Positions 9,084 through 17,742 of a stretch of 64,000 nucleotides of DNA are shown here, one piece after another; the first letter of the stretch is position 1; the number at the start of each line of letters is the position of its first letter. Source of the stretch: Ectopseudomonas composti (GTDB lineage Bacteria; Pseudomonadota; Gammaproteobacteria; Pseudomonadales; Pseudomonadaceae); assembly GCF_001567565.1 (NCBI RefSeq), contig NZ_LSSW01000013.1, forward strand, positions 62,001 to 126,000. Direction: 5' to 3'. Below the pieces are notes generated by a model. That model had not been told where the DNA came from. It made no database searches and saw nothing but the letters and a program-made list of their open reading frames with translations. A program made the translations under genes and the position numbers.

Positions 9084-9184
9084 GAGTCAGGGACTGCGAC
9101 CGGGAGTCGGCGCGGACGAGTTTTCGCGGGCAAAGCGGGTCATAGAGACATGGCCCGCTGTGCCTTCAGTGCAAGGAGAGGGCG

Positions 9185-9526
9185 ATGGCCTGGTTGAACG
9201 GTTGGGGTTTTCTGCTGCTGGCCGGTATCTGCGAGGTGTTCTACGCCTCGATCATCCCGCGTACCGACGGCTTCACCCGTCTGTGGCCTAGCCTGTACTG
9301 CGGCTTCTTCCTGGCGCTGAGCATCTACCTGCTGAGCCTGTCGGTGCGCGAGTTGCCGCTGGGCCTGGCCTACGCGGTGTGGGTCGGCATCGGCACCCTG
9401 GGCACGGTGGCCTACGGCGCGCTGTTTCTCGGCGAGAGCCTGAACCTGTTGCGCAGCCTGTGTCTGGTGATGATCGTCGCCGGCATCGTCGGCCTGAAAC
9501 TCTTCGCCCCCGAGCCACTGACCTGA
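9185..9526 (+). CDS. Small multidrug resistance (SMR) family transporter
   Basis: A 113-residue inner-membrane protein with four hydrophobic helices. The essential membrane-embedded Glu of SMR transporters is present in helix 1 (LLLAGICEVFYAS, E17), and the helix-3 signature LAYAVWVGIGTLGTV is intact. Family members exchange protons for quaternary ammonium, guanidinium or other cations as antiparallel dimers. Placement after the dmm genes and 10 bp before the amidotransferase suggests export or balance of a methylated cation, but the substrate is inference. The start follows AAGGAGAGGGCG. Confidence 0.88.
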   Translation: MAWLNGWGFLLLAGICEVFYASIIPRTDGFTRLWPSLYCGFFLALSIYLLSLSVRELPLGLAYAVWVGIGTLGTVAYGALFLGESLNLLRSLCLVMIVAGIVGLKLFAPEPLT

Positions 9527-9536
9527 GGAACCCGTC

Positions 9537-10223
9537 ATGCGCGTGCAGGTATTGCAACACGTACCCTTCGAGGATGTCGGCAGCATGGCCGAGTGGTTGC
9601 AGGCGCGCGGCGCGGAGCTGCGCTACACCCGCTTCTTCGAGGCGGATGCTCAGTTGCCAGACCCCGGTAGCTGCGATCTGATCGTCGCTATGGGCGGGCC
9701 GATGAGCGTCAATGATGAAGCCGAGTTGCCCTGGCTGATCGAGGAGAAGGCCTTCCTGCGCCAGGCCATCGACGCTGGAGTAGCGGTGCTCGGTATCTGC
9801 CTGGGCGCCCAGTTGATCGCCAGTGCGCTTGGCGCTCGCGTGCAGCCTAACGCGGTGGCAGAGATTGGCTGGTTTCCGGTGTGGCGGGCCGAGTCGACGG
9901 GCGAGGACAGCTTCGTCTTTCCCGACCGTATCGAGCTGCTGCACTGGCACGGCGAAACTTTCGAGCTGCCCGAAGGCGCCAGATTGCTGGCCTCCAGCGA
10001 GGCCTGTCGGCATCAGGCGTTTCAGCTCGGGCGGCGGGTGATCGGCCTGCAGTGCCACCCGGAGATGACGCCTGCGATCGTGGCGGATCTGTTGCACCAA
10101 TGCGCTGATGAACTCGAGCCAGGCCCCTGGGTGCAGACACCCGCCCAACTGGCAGCCGAGGCGCAGCGCTATCAGCCAGGCCATGCGTTGATGGCACAGG
10201 TACTGGACTACCTGCTCGGCTAG
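9537..10223 (+). CDS. Class I (triad) glutamine amidotransferase
   Basis: A 228-residue stand-alone GATase1 domain. The nucleophile elbow GICLGAQ puts Cys at 88, and QCHPEM supplies His174 and Glu176, so the triad is complete. HWHGETF near 136-142 is typical of the GMP-synthase-like branch. It normally hydrolyses glutamine or a gamma-glutamyl bond. In a methylamine operon, action on gamma-glutamylmethylamide is a reasonable hypothesis because the next step of methylamine use in many bacteria runs through that compound; no sequence feature proves it. It ends the operon before a convergent chemoreceptor gene. Confidence 0.85.
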   Translation: MRVQVLQHVPFEDVGSMAEWLQARGAELRYTRFFEADAQLPDPGSCDLIVAMGGPMSVNDEAELPWLIEEKAFLRQAIDAGVAVLGICLGAQLIASALGARVQPNAVAEIGWFPVWRAESTGEDSFVFPDRIELLHWHGETFELPEGARLLASSEACRHQAFQLGRRVIGLQCHPEMTPAIVADLLHQCADELEPGPWVQTPAQLAAEAQRYQPGHALMAQVLDYLLG

Positions 10224-10233
10224 CCAACGGGCG

Positions 10234-10267
10234 TCGCTGGCACGGCCTGGGCAGGCCGCGCCAGCGA
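10234..10267. terminator. Bidirectional terminator-like double hairpin
   Basis: TCGCTGGC (10234-10241) pairs with GCCAGCGA (10260-10267), and an inner CGGCC/GGCCG stem extends it. It lies between two convergent stops, the amidotransferase (plus) and a chemoreceptor (minus). No strong T tract follows. Confidence 0.5.
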
Positions 10268-10273
10268 GCGGCG

Positions 10274-11929
10274 TCAGAGGCGGAAGTGCGCGATGTTTCC
10301 GCGCAATGCTTCGCTGGTGCGCGCCAGGCTCTCGCTTTCCTGCTGTGCATGCTGGAAGGCGGAGGCCGATTGCTCGGTGCTGTCGCGTACCGAGACGATG
10401 CCTCGGCTGATCTCTTCCGCTACCGCGCTCTGCTGCTCGGCGGCCGTGGCGATCTGCTGGTTCATGCCGTTGATGCGTTCGATCATGCTGACGATGCGGG
10501 CCACCGCCTCGCCAGCCTCGGACACGCCGGAAACCGACTGCGAACTGGAGTTCTGGCAGCGTTCCATGTAGCGCGCGGTCTCGTCGGCGATCTTCTGCAG
10601 GCTGGCAATCAGCCCTTCGATCTCGGTGGTGGCCTCCTGGGTGCGCCGGGCCAGGCTGCGTACCTCGTCGGCGACCACGGCAAAGCCGCGCCCGGCCTCA
10701 CCGGCACGAGCCGCTTCGATGGCTGCGTTGAGGGCCAGCAGGTTGGTCTGGTCGGCCACTGACTTGATCACGTCGAGCACGCTGCCGATATTGCTGCTTT
10801 CGGCTTTCAGGCGTCCCATGGCCTCGCTGGAATTGTCGATCACCTGCGCCAGTTCGCCGATCAGGTTCACTGCCTGCCCGGCTTTCTGCTGGCTTTGCGC
10901 TGCGGCCTCGTCAGCCTCGCTGGCGGCTTGCGCGGCGGTTTCGGCACTACGCGCCACGTCCTGCACGGTCGCCGCCATTTCGTGCACGGCGGTGACGATC
11001 TGCTCCACTTCGCGCTGAGCCTGGGCCACGCTTTCGGCGTTGCGCAGGCTCGACTCGCTCAATTCCTGGCTGGAGTGAGCCACGGTACGTGATGAGGCAT
11101 CGATGCCCTGGGTGACCTGGCGCAGGTTCTGCTGCATGCGCAGCAGGGCGGCAAGCACGCTGTTTTCCGCACTGTTGACGGCGGCTTCCATCGTCCGCAG
11201 GTCACCCTCGGCGACACGCTGGGCGATGCGGTTCAGGTCGCCTGGTTCGGCGCCCAGGGCGCGCAGCAGTTTACGGCTGATCAGATGGCCGAGCAGGGCG
11301 GCGAGTATGAAACTGATCGCCGTGATCAGAATGAGGATATTGCGCTCTTCCTTGTAGTGCGCTTCGTTTTCGCTCAAGCGTTGGTCGGCAATCTCGGTGG
11401 TGTGCTTGAGATAGCCCTCCAGGGTGCCGGTCAACTCCTCAAGTAGAGGCGTGCACTGCTCCTTGACCATGCGTTTCGCTTCCACGTCTTCACCGTTGAA
11501 CAGGTGCTCGGCGATGCTGTGCGCGACCTCGCTGTAGCGTGCTTCCAGTTGTTCGATGCGTGCGAGCAGCTCGTGCCCTGTTGTTGAAACGTCCTTGTGG
11601 GTCGTGATTGCCTGGCGCAAGGCGGCGAGACTGTCGACGACTCTCTTCTCTTTCTGGGCGATGAAGTCACGCTGCGCCCCACGCTCTGCCGGCTCGCTGT
11701 TGAGCGCCAGGTTGCGCAGTGCGATGGCCCTGTCACTGACGGCGTCACTGAGCTGGTTGGCCAGCTTTTTACGAGTTTCTATCCCGTTGATGTAGATGGA
11801 GAAGTCTTCGTCCGATGCCGCGAGGTTGTAGAGCGAGACGCCTGCTATCAGCAGCAACAGGGCGAGCAGAGAGCCATAGCTGGCGTACAGCAGTGTGCGG
11901 ATCGAGAAGCCAGTTGCGGTAGACGGCAT
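10274..11929 (-). CDS. Methyl-accepting chemotaxis protein with four-helix-bundle sensor
   Basis: A 551-residue receptor: TM1 about residues 10-32, a short all-helical periplasmic domain of about 155 residues (four-helix-bundle type), TM2 about 198-220, HAMP about 221-273, and a full signalling domain with [16 protein letters not shown]. Near the HAMP start is [16 protein letters not shown], common in Pseudomonas receptors. It lies inside the methylated-amine island between the dmm operon and amtB, so an amine ligand is plausible but unproven. The neighbouring operon end is convergent. Confidence 0.9.
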   Translation of the reverse strand: MPSTATGFSIRTLLYASYGSLLALLLLIAGVSLYNLAASDEDFSIYINGIETRKKLANQLSDAVSDRAIALRNLALNSEPAERGAQRDFIAQKEKRVVDSLAALRQAITTHKDVSTTGHELLARIEQLEARYSEVAHSIAEHLFNGEDVEAKRMVKEQCTPLLEELTGTLEGYLKHTTEIADQRLSENEAHYKEERNILILITAISFILAALLGHLISRKLLRALGAEPGDLNRIAQRVAEGDLRTMEAAVNSAENSVLAALLRMQQNLRQVTQGIDASSRTVAHSSQELSESSLRNAESVAQAQREVEQIVTAVHEMAATVQDVARSAETAAQAASEADEAAAQSQQKAGQAVNLIGELAQVIDNSSEAMGRLKAESSNIGSVLDVIKSVADQTNLLALNAAIEAARAGEAGRGFAVVADEVRSLARRTQEATTEIEGLIASLQKIADETARYMERCQNSSSQSVSGVSEAGEAVARIVSMIERINGMNQQIATAAEQQSAVAEEISRGIVSVRDSTEQSASAFQHAQQESESLARTSEALRGNIAHFRL

Positions 11930-12322
11930 AGAGGCACCCTCTAGGGATATGACGCGTTTGTGCGGATTGTTTTGATGTACGCAAGAGCGATGGCTGCGTT
12001 TTATTTATGTGCATCCTGCGTCTAGCTCTATGTCCCTAACGAGGTTGTCGTCTGAAGGTGCGCTCCTTGGCTGACTCGCACTGTGGTCAGCTGTCATTGT
12101 CTGGCGTGGTTGTGGCTTGCTGGGCTTGAGTCTCGCTCTGCGTGGCGCTCAGCAAATGGATCAAGATGATTGGACTTGAGCTTAGGATAGATATCGGTAT
12201 GCCGCTTCGCTTCTTTAGGGTCGCGATATGGCATGTGGACGAGGCGATTTCCGAGAGCCGCTGTCTGGGAGCGATGAGGGCGTGCGAGGGGAGGGACTGG
12301 CTGGCGCTTGAGTGATCTGGAG
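11930..12322. other. Intergenic region, no gene recognised
   Basis: About 390 bp upstream of the four-helix-bundle chemoreceptor. A possible 87-codon minus-strand frame starting at 12350 has no ribosome-binding site and unconvincing composition. The chemoreceptor promoter must be here, but I found no clear sigma28 or sigma70 elements. Confidence 0.45.
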
Positions 12323-12350
12323 ATGGCCGGCGGCGAGCGCCGCCGGCCAT
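12323..12350. terminator. Strong hairpin after the amtB operon
   Basis: ATGGCCGGCGGC (12323-12334) and its exact complement (12339-12350) form a 12-bp stem with a GAGC loop, four bases past the stop of the small membrane protein. It lacks a U tract on the minus strand but is well placed to end the amtB transcript. Confidence 0.6.
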
Positions 12351-12354
12351 GGCC

Positions 12355-12534
12355 TTACTTGAGCTTGGGTAGCTTTTCGTCCGGCAGGGCGTAGCTGTGC
12401 TTCTCGTGGATCATGGTGGCGATCAGCGCATAGAGACTGACGCCGGCCACCAGCAAGCTGATGAAAACCAGAATGGCCGGCTTGTCGGCGAAGGTGAATA
12501 CGGCGCTGGCGCCTTCGTAGGTAGTGATGCTCAT
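12355..12534 (-). CDS. 59-residue single-pass membrane protein next to amtB
   Basis: A short ORF starting MSITTYEGASAVFTFADKP and ending EKLPKLK. Residues about 20-42 (ILVFISLLVAGVSLYALIATMIH) form one hydrophobic helix, shown here in order but best read in two parts, ILVFISLLVAGV and SLYALIATMIH. The tail is charged and probably cytoplasmic. It begins 55 bp after the amtB stop on the same strand and is followed by a strong hairpin, so co-transcription is likely. I do not recognise a family. Position suggests an accessory subunit or modulator of the Amt transporter. Confidence 0.7.
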   Translation of the reverse strand: MSITTYEGASAVFTFADKPAILVFISLLVAGVSLYALIATMIHEKHSYALPDEKLPKLK

Positions 12535-12589
12535 GCTGCGTTCCTCGCGATAGGGCTGGCCGCTTGAGCGGCCAGGCTACAAAAAAGAC

Positions 12590-13960
12590 TCAGGCCGACT
12601 TCGGCGTGGCGGTGGCCAGTGCTGCCGGCTCGCTGCCGCCGACGCTGCTGCTCGGGCCATACATCGAAGCCCATTCCGGGTAGGCCTGGGCTGGCACCTC
12701 GGTCAGATCCAGGCCACGTTCTTCGGCATGCGCCGGGACGCGCAGCAGGTCGGCCTTCTTCAGGGCATAGGAAATCAGGTAGCCGGGGACGAAGCCCAGG
12801 GTTGCCATGACCAGAGCGCCGCCCAGTTGGCCGAAGAAGCTGATCTCCGGCATGCCGTTCACGTTCGGGTAACCGGCCAGGAAGATGCCGCTGATGACGA
12901 TACCGGCGAAGCCGCCGAAACCATGCACGGCGAAGGCACCGACGGCATCATCGAGCTTGAACTTGAGCAGCAGGTTGTTGATCAGCGGCGCGGTGGCCGA
13001 TACGCCCATGCCGATCAGGTAGGCCAGGCCGGGGTGGTACAGGTCCAGACCCGGGGCTACCGAGATGATGCCGACCAGGCCGCCGGACATCATCCAGAAC
13101 GGCTCGCGGGTGGTCAGGTAGGCGCCGATCAGGCCGCCGGCGAAGCCCATCAGGGTGTTGAAGGCGAACGCCGAGAGGTTGGTCGGCTGGCCGTAGATGT
13201 TGATCCACTGTGCGCCCGAGTTGTAGATGATGCAGCCGCCGAGGAAGCCGAAGAAACCGACGATGATCAGCATCAGGCCGACCACACTCATCGGCATGCT
13301 GTGACCGACGATGGCGTTGGCGCTGCCATCGGCGTTGAAGCGGCCGATGCGTGCGCCGAGGTTGATCACCACCGCCAGGGTGAAGAAGCCGGCGATCATG
13401 TGTACGCAGCCCGCCGCACCGACATCATGGAAGCCCCATTTGACGGTCAGCCAGCCTTCCGGGTGCCAGCCCCAGGAGGCCGCCAGCAGCCAGAGGAAGC
13501 CGCCGAGGAAGATGGTCATGATGATGAACGCGCTCATGCGCGTACGTTCGATCAGCGCACCGGAGAGAATCGAACCGGTGGTGGCGGCGAACATGGCGAA
13601 GGCGGCCCAGAAGATACCGGTGGCGTTATCGCTGATGTTCGGGCCCATGGACTGGCTCCAGGGCATGCCGGCGAGAATGGCGTCCATGCGCGGCACGATG
13701 CCGTCCGGGAAACCGTTGTAGACCGCCCAGCCGACCAGGAACACGCTGGGTACGATGAAGCCGAAGGCGAGGATGTTCTTCACCCCCGCAGCCAGTGCAT
13801 TCTTCAGACGAGACGCGCCGATCTCGTAGGAGAGAAAGCCCACATGAATGCAGATCATCAGGGCGATACACCACCAGTAGAATATTTCCATATTCAGGGT
13901 GTTGGTCATCTCTATCAGAGCCTGTAGCTCCTCCAGAGTGGGGGTCTTCTGCTCTTCCAT
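12590..13960 (-). CDS. amtB: Amt/MEP-family ammonium (methylammonium) transporter
   Basis: A 456-residue inner-membrane channel of the AmtB family. The pore twin histidines are visible as H187 (AGCVHM) and H346 (AVHGFGG), and the conserved Asp before the first is D179. GALIERTRMSAF (about 134-145) is the usual ER(T/I)R block. Eleven or so hydrophobic helices fit. It lacks a cleavable signal sequence. It is separated from any glnK gene, unlike the usual glnK-amtB pair, and sits in a methylamine island behind a sigma54 promoter, so uptake of methylammonium or scavenging of released ammonium is likely. Confidence 0.92.
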   Translation of the reverse strand: MEEQKTPTLEELQALIEMTNTLNMEIFYWWCIALMICIHVGFLSYEIGASRLKNALAAGVKNILAFGFIVPSVFLVGWAVYNGFPDGIVPRMDAILAGMPWSQSMGPNISDNATGIFWAAFAMFAATTGSILSGALIERTRMSAFIIMTIFLGGFLWLLAASWGWHPEGWLTVKWGFHDVGAAGCVHMIAGFFTLAVVINLGARIGRFNADGSANAIVGHSMPMSVVGLMLIIVGFFGFLGGCIIYNSGAQWINIYGQPTNLSAFAFNTLMGFAGGLIGAYLTTREPFWMMSGGLVGIISVAPGLDLYHPGLAYLIGMGVSATAPLINNLLLKFKLDDAVGAFAVHGFGGFAGIVISGIFLAGYPNVNGMPEISFFGQLGGALVMATLGFVPGYLISYALKKADLLRVPAHAEERGLDLTEVPAQAYPEWASMYGPSSSVGGSEPAALATATPKSA

Positions 13961-14050
13961 CTATCAATCCTCGATACTGTTCTTGGAATGTCGGTCGGTC
14001 TTGGCAGTGGGACTTCAGGTGGACGCCATGCAGGCGCGTTATTTATCTGT

Positions 14051-14067
14051 AGTTATAAAAAGTTCCC
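14051..14067. promoter_or_regulatory. 17-bp methylamine-gene motif, amtB copy
   Basis: AGTTAT-AAAAA-GTTCCC on the plus strand. The right half matches the dmm and tmm copies and the left half is degenerate. The motif begins at the predicted sigma54 transcription start of amtB, close to the relative position of the dmm copy. Confidence 0.4.
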
Positions 14068-14078
14068 TGAATGAATAG

Positions 14079-14093
14079 GCAATCCTTGTGCCA
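14079..14093 (-). promoter_or_regulatory. Sigma54 -24/-12 promoter of amtB
   Basis: On the minus strand TGGCAC (14093-14088), five bases, then TTGC (14082-14079), a near-perfect RpoN promoter with 10 bp between the invariant GG and GC. Predicted start near 14067, leaving a leader of about 107 bases before amtB. Confidence 0.8.
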
Positions 14094-14207
14094 GAAGGCG
14101 GCTCGCTGGCCCGCGGGCCAAAGGCTGGGATTGCTTGGAAACATCCGGTTAAAAAATGCCCCCTTTGTGTTCATCTCGCTGGCATCACGCATGAAAATGG
14201 GTCGTTG

Positions 14208-15194
14208 TCATGGGTTTTTCTGCAACATGCCCTGGATCTGTTGCACCGATTCCTGGGTGCGCCGTGCCAGGTTGCGCACTTCGTCGGCGACCACGGCGAA
14301 ACCTCGGCCCTGCTCGCCGGCACGCGCGGCTTCGATGGCGGCGTTCAAGGCCAGCAGATTGGTCTGCTCGGCAATGCCCTTGATCACGCCAGCGACCTGA
14401 GCGATCTGCCCGTAGGTGGCCTGAATGCTGGCCTGTTCGCGCTCCTGCAGGCTGGCGGCGGCTTTTTCATCGGTGATCTCGCGTACCGCGCCGGTGACGT
14501 AGAGCAGCTTGCCCTGGGCATCGCGCAGGCAGCGGCCGCGCTCGCGGTACCAGACTTCGCCACGGGTCTTGTGGCGCATGCGGTACTCCACGGCGTAGAA
14601 ACCGTCGCCGCTTCTGTCCACCATCGAGGCGTTGAAGGCCTGCATCACGGCTTTCAGGTCGTCCTGATTGACCACCTTGAAGTAGCTGTCCCAGCCGTCG
14701 GGAAACTCGGCGCGGTTGTAGCCGATCAGTTCGCGGAACTGCTCGGACCAACGGATCAGGTTCTGCGGGTGGTCCGGGTCGCCATCGACCACGTTCATCG
14801 CCCAGCAGCCCTCGGTCAGGGTGCGCTTGGTCAGCTCCCAGACCTGACGTTCTTCCTCCCAGTGCGCGCGCTCTTCCAGGAAGCCCTGGTTCTGCGCCTG
14901 GCTGGCGTGCAGCTCCTCCTGCAGCCGTGCACTCTGCTGCTCGGCCTGAAGCAGGCGGCGCTGCAACGCCGCATAGTCCTCGGCGCTGCAGGGTGCGGCA
15001 GGCTGCTGCTCGCTGTGCTGGCGAATGCGCTGCAGCTCCTCCCAGTCGCGCTGCAGACGCTGCAGGCTGCCGAGCAATTGCGGTTGCTGCTGCAGGTGCG
15101 GTCGTTCGCCTGCCGGCGGGCGCTGGCTGAGCAGGTGTTCGAGCCACTGATTGAGTTCACTGGCCAGGTTTCGGGTCGTATTGCTGAACCACAT
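14208..15194 (-). CDS. Soluble PAS-domain chemoreceptor with short signalling hairpin
   Basis: A 328-residue cytoplasmic receptor with no membrane helix. An N-terminal Gln/Glu-rich coiled coil (about 20-140) is followed by a PAS_3-type domain (about 150-255, with [16 protein letters not shown]) and a signalling hairpin containing [16 protein letters not shown]. The signalling part is only about 80 residues and stops soon after the tip, so classical methylation helices are nearly absent. GAGGAGG precedes the start at 15194; an upstream in-frame ATG at 15296 is not used. It lies 123 bp after tdm on the same strand and may be co-transcribed with tmm-tdm. Confidence 0.88.
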   Translation of the reverse strand: MWFSNTTRNLASELNQWLEHLLSQRPPAGERPHLQQQPQLLGSLQRLQRDWEELQRIRQHSEQQPAAPCSAEDYAALQRRLLQAEQQSARLQEELHASQAQNQGFLEERAHWEEERQVWELTKRTLTEGCWAMNVVDGDPDHPQNLIRWSEQFRELIGYNRAEFPDGWDSYFKVVNQDDLKAVMQAFNASMVDRSGDGFYAVEYRMRHKTRGEVWYRERGRCLRDAQGKLLYVTGAVREITDEKAAASLQEREQASIQATYGQIAQVAGVIKGIAEQTNLLALNAAIEAARAGEQGRGFAVVADEVRNLARRTQESVQQIQGMLQKNP

Positions 15195-15317
15195 CGGCCG
15201 ATCCTCCTCGGGGGTCGTTGAGGGCTGCCCTCCTGATTGGCAGCCGCTGCCCGGTTCCCTAGCAATTCTCTTTCCAAAAGCCGCGGCAGTGCGCACGGTG
15301 CTCGCGGCCTGCCGACC

Positions 15318-17663
15318 TCAGGCCTTGACCCGGCTCTTGTCCGGGTCATAGGCCACGGTGCCGGCAGCGACAGTGGCGCCGATGCGTTTCTGCTGGCCAT
15401 CCAGCTTGCCGACCTCCAGCCGCGTGCCGAGCGTGCAGTAGTCCACCGCCAGGCGGCACAGGGCGATGTTCTTGCCCAGTACCGGCGAGCGTGTGGCGCT
15501 GGTGATGACGCCGACCTGAGCGCGGCCGACATGCACGCAATCGCCGTGGGCGGCCGGCTCGTTACCGTCCAGCTCCAGGCCTACCAACTGCTGCAGGGGG
15601 TGCGTCTTGCGCCGCAGCAGGGCGTCGCGACCGATGAAGTCGTCCTGCTTGCTCTTGAGCGGCACACAGAAGCCGATGCCGGCCTCGAACGGATCGGTCT
15701 GGTCGCTGAACTCGTAGCCGGCGAAGATCAGCCCGGCCTCGATGCGCAGCATGTCCAGCGCGTGCAGGCCGAGCGGCGCCAGCCCCAGCGGTTCGCCGAG
15801 CTGCCAGAGGCGTTGCCAGACTTTCATCGCATCGCTGGGGTGGCACCAGATTTCATAGCCCAGCTCGCCGGTGTAGCCGGTGCGCGAGACCATCAACGGT
15901 GCGCCGTCATAGTCGTCGAGGCGACCGATGAGAAAGCGGAACCAGCCCAGCTCATCCAGCTTCGGTTGAGTGCCGGGCGTCCAGATCATCTGCCGCAGCA
16001 GCTCGCGGGCGAGCGGGCCCTGCACGGCGATATTGTGGATCTGCTCGGAGGCGGACTTGATCCACACCTTCATGCCCAGCTTCTCGGCCTGCTGGCGCAG
16101 CCAGTCGCCGCCGAAGTCCTCGCCGCCGATCCAGCGAAAGGCGTCCGGCCCCAGGCGCAGTAGCGTGCCGTCATCGAGCATGCCGCCGTGATCAAAGCAC
16201 ATGGCGCTGTACACCACCTGGCCGACCGCCAGCTTGCGCACGTCGCGGGTCAGGCAGAGGTTGAGCAGGGCTTCGGCGTCGGGGCCGAGCACCTCGAACT
16301 TGCGCAGGGCGGACAGATCCATCACCGCCACCCGTTCGCGGCAGGCGTGGTATTCGGCCAGCGTGCCGTAACCGTCGAACTGGGTGGGCGTCCACCAGCC
16401 GCGATAGTCGACGAACTGGCGGGTGAGGGCGCTGGTGCCCGGATGGAAGCCGCTTTCGCGGGTCAGCACTGGGTCGGCGTCGGGCGTCTTGCGGTTGGCC
16501 ATGGCGATACTGAAGCGCTCCTTGTCGGCATACAGGCGGATATGGATGTCGGTCGGCTGCCAGCCGTTGGCCGGGTCGATGTCGTCCGGGCAGGAGCTGC
16601 TGGCGCACACCAGCTCGCGCTGGGCACGCAGCAGCACGTAGTCGCCGGGGCGCGACCAGGGTTCATCCAGGGTCAGCTGCTGGTGCGCATCGATTCCGGT
16701 ATTGAAGAAAAAGTTGATCGCTGGCCAGCCGCGCCGCGCCTGCACGCCGTGGGCGGCGAGCGCGCGGCTGAGGTTGTCGCTGCAGTTGGCGTGGCCGAAG
16801 TAACCCTGCGCCTCGTAGTAGCGTGCGCTGCAGGCCAGGGCGAAGGTGTCGTGGCGGCCGACGGTGTCGCGCACCACCTCCAGCATCGGCCGCAGGTCGC
16901 GATCGAAGAAGCGGCTGAACAGGCCCGGGCCGGGATAGGCGTTGCCGTTCAGGGTGCGGGTGACGGTGGGGTCGAGGTCGATCTCGCGGCCGGCGTCGAG
17001 GCCATGGCGGTCGAAGGCGACGAAGTCCGAGCACTGCCGGCCGGCGACGTCGATCACCTGGATGTACTGACCCGGCGCGACGATGTAGTCACGCGCCGTG
17101 CCAGGGGCGATGGTGAATTCGTCGACCACTTCGCCGAGCGGCGCCGGCAGGCTGGGAATCAGCAGGCTCGAGGGGTTGGCGCGGTGGATGAGCAGGCGCA
17201 GCTCGCTGGCGCGTTGCTGGCTGTCCACGGTGACCGCGCCGCCGGGCGCCGCGACTATCACCAGCAGCGCCGCGCTGGCGCTCAGGCTGCGGCTGAAGCC
17301 GGCGGGCGTAGCGGGCTGCCAGAGACACGCCGCCGCGGGCAGGTGCCGAGCATCGATATGGCGTTTGCCCAAACCGCTGGCAACGTGCTGCGATTCGCGG
17401 CTGCCATCGCTGAGCAGACGGCCGATGAAGTCGGCGCCGGGGCTGGCCTGCAGGCCGAGGGCGGCCAGTGCTTCGCGGCCCGCTTCGTCGAAGGCCAGCA
17501 GCTCGGCCAACTGGTCGCCTTCGAGGTCGATTACCTCGATCCGGTCGCCCGGCTCCAGGGCGATCACCGTCAGCCCGCCGGGGGCGACGCGGTGGCGTTC
17601 CACTCCCGGTGTGCGAGCGAACAGCGCCGGCTCGTGCGGCCGGGAAATCACGGGCATCTGCAT
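15318..17663 (-). CDS. tdm: Trimethylamine N-oxide demethylase (TMAO aldolase), DUF1989-GcvT fusion
   Basis: A 781-residue cytoplasmic enzyme that converts TMAO to dimethylamine and formaldehyde. The N-terminal half carries the DUF1989 domain with the Cys residues expected to bind zinc: AGRQCSDF, FGHANCSDN and ELVCASSSCPDD. The C-terminal half (from about 375) is a GcvT-like tetrahydrofolate-binding module with SRTGYTGELGYEIWC. This fusion is specific to Tdm. The start is uncertain: ATG 17663 has AGG at good spacing, while GTG 17672 and ATG 17657 are alternatives. It follows tmm by about 80 bp on the same strand. Confidence 0.92.
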   Translation of the reverse strand: MQMPVISRPHEPALFARTPGVERHRVAPGGLTVIALEPGDRIEVIDLEGDQLAELLAFDEAGREALAALGLQASPGADFIGRLLSDGSRESQHVASGLGKRHIDARHLPAAACLWQPATPAGFSRSLSASAALLVIVAAPGGAVTVDSQQRASELRLLIHRANPSSLLIPSLPAPLGEVVDEFTIAPGTARDYIVAPGQYIQVIDVAGRQCSDFVAFDRHGLDAGREIDLDPTVTRTLNGNAYPGPGLFSRFFDRDLRPMLEVVRDTVGRHDTFALACSARYYEAQGYFGHANCSDNLSRALAAHGVQARRGWPAINFFFNTGIDAHQQLTLDEPWSRPGDYVLLRAQRELVCASSSCPDDIDPANGWQPTDIHIRLYADKERFSIAMANRKTPDADPVLTRESGFHPGTSALTRQFVDYRGWWTPTQFDGYGTLAEYHACRERVAVMDLSALRKFEVLGPDAEALLNLCLTRDVRKLAVGQVVYSAMCFDHGGMLDDGTLLRLGPDAFRWIGGEDFGGDWLRQQAEKLGMKVWIKSASEQIHNIAVQGPLARELLRQMIWTPGTQPKLDELGWFRFLIGRLDDYDGAPLMVSRTGYTGELGYEIWCHPSDAMKVWQRLWQLGEPLGLAPLGLHALDMLRIEAGLIFAGYEFSDQTDPFEAGIGFCVPLKSKQDDFIGRDALLRRKTHPLQQLVGLELDGNEPAAHGDCVHVGRAQVGVITSATRSPVLGKNIALCRLAVDYCTLGTRLEVGKLDGQQKRIGATVAAGTVAYDPDKSRVKA

Positions 17664-17742
17664 GCAGGGCACCTGGGTTCTTGTGATTGCTACCGGTGCG
17701 CATGGCGCACCCTGGGGGGGCGTGCGCAGGCTGGCAGGGGGC

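Noticed and set aside
12087..12350. 87-codon minus-strand frame before the amtB-operon hairpin
   Set aside because: No ribosome-binding site, start inside the hairpin and odd composition.
12728..13927. 399-codon plus-strand frame over amtB
   Set aside because: Shadow of amtB; His/Asp/Glu-rich antisense composition.
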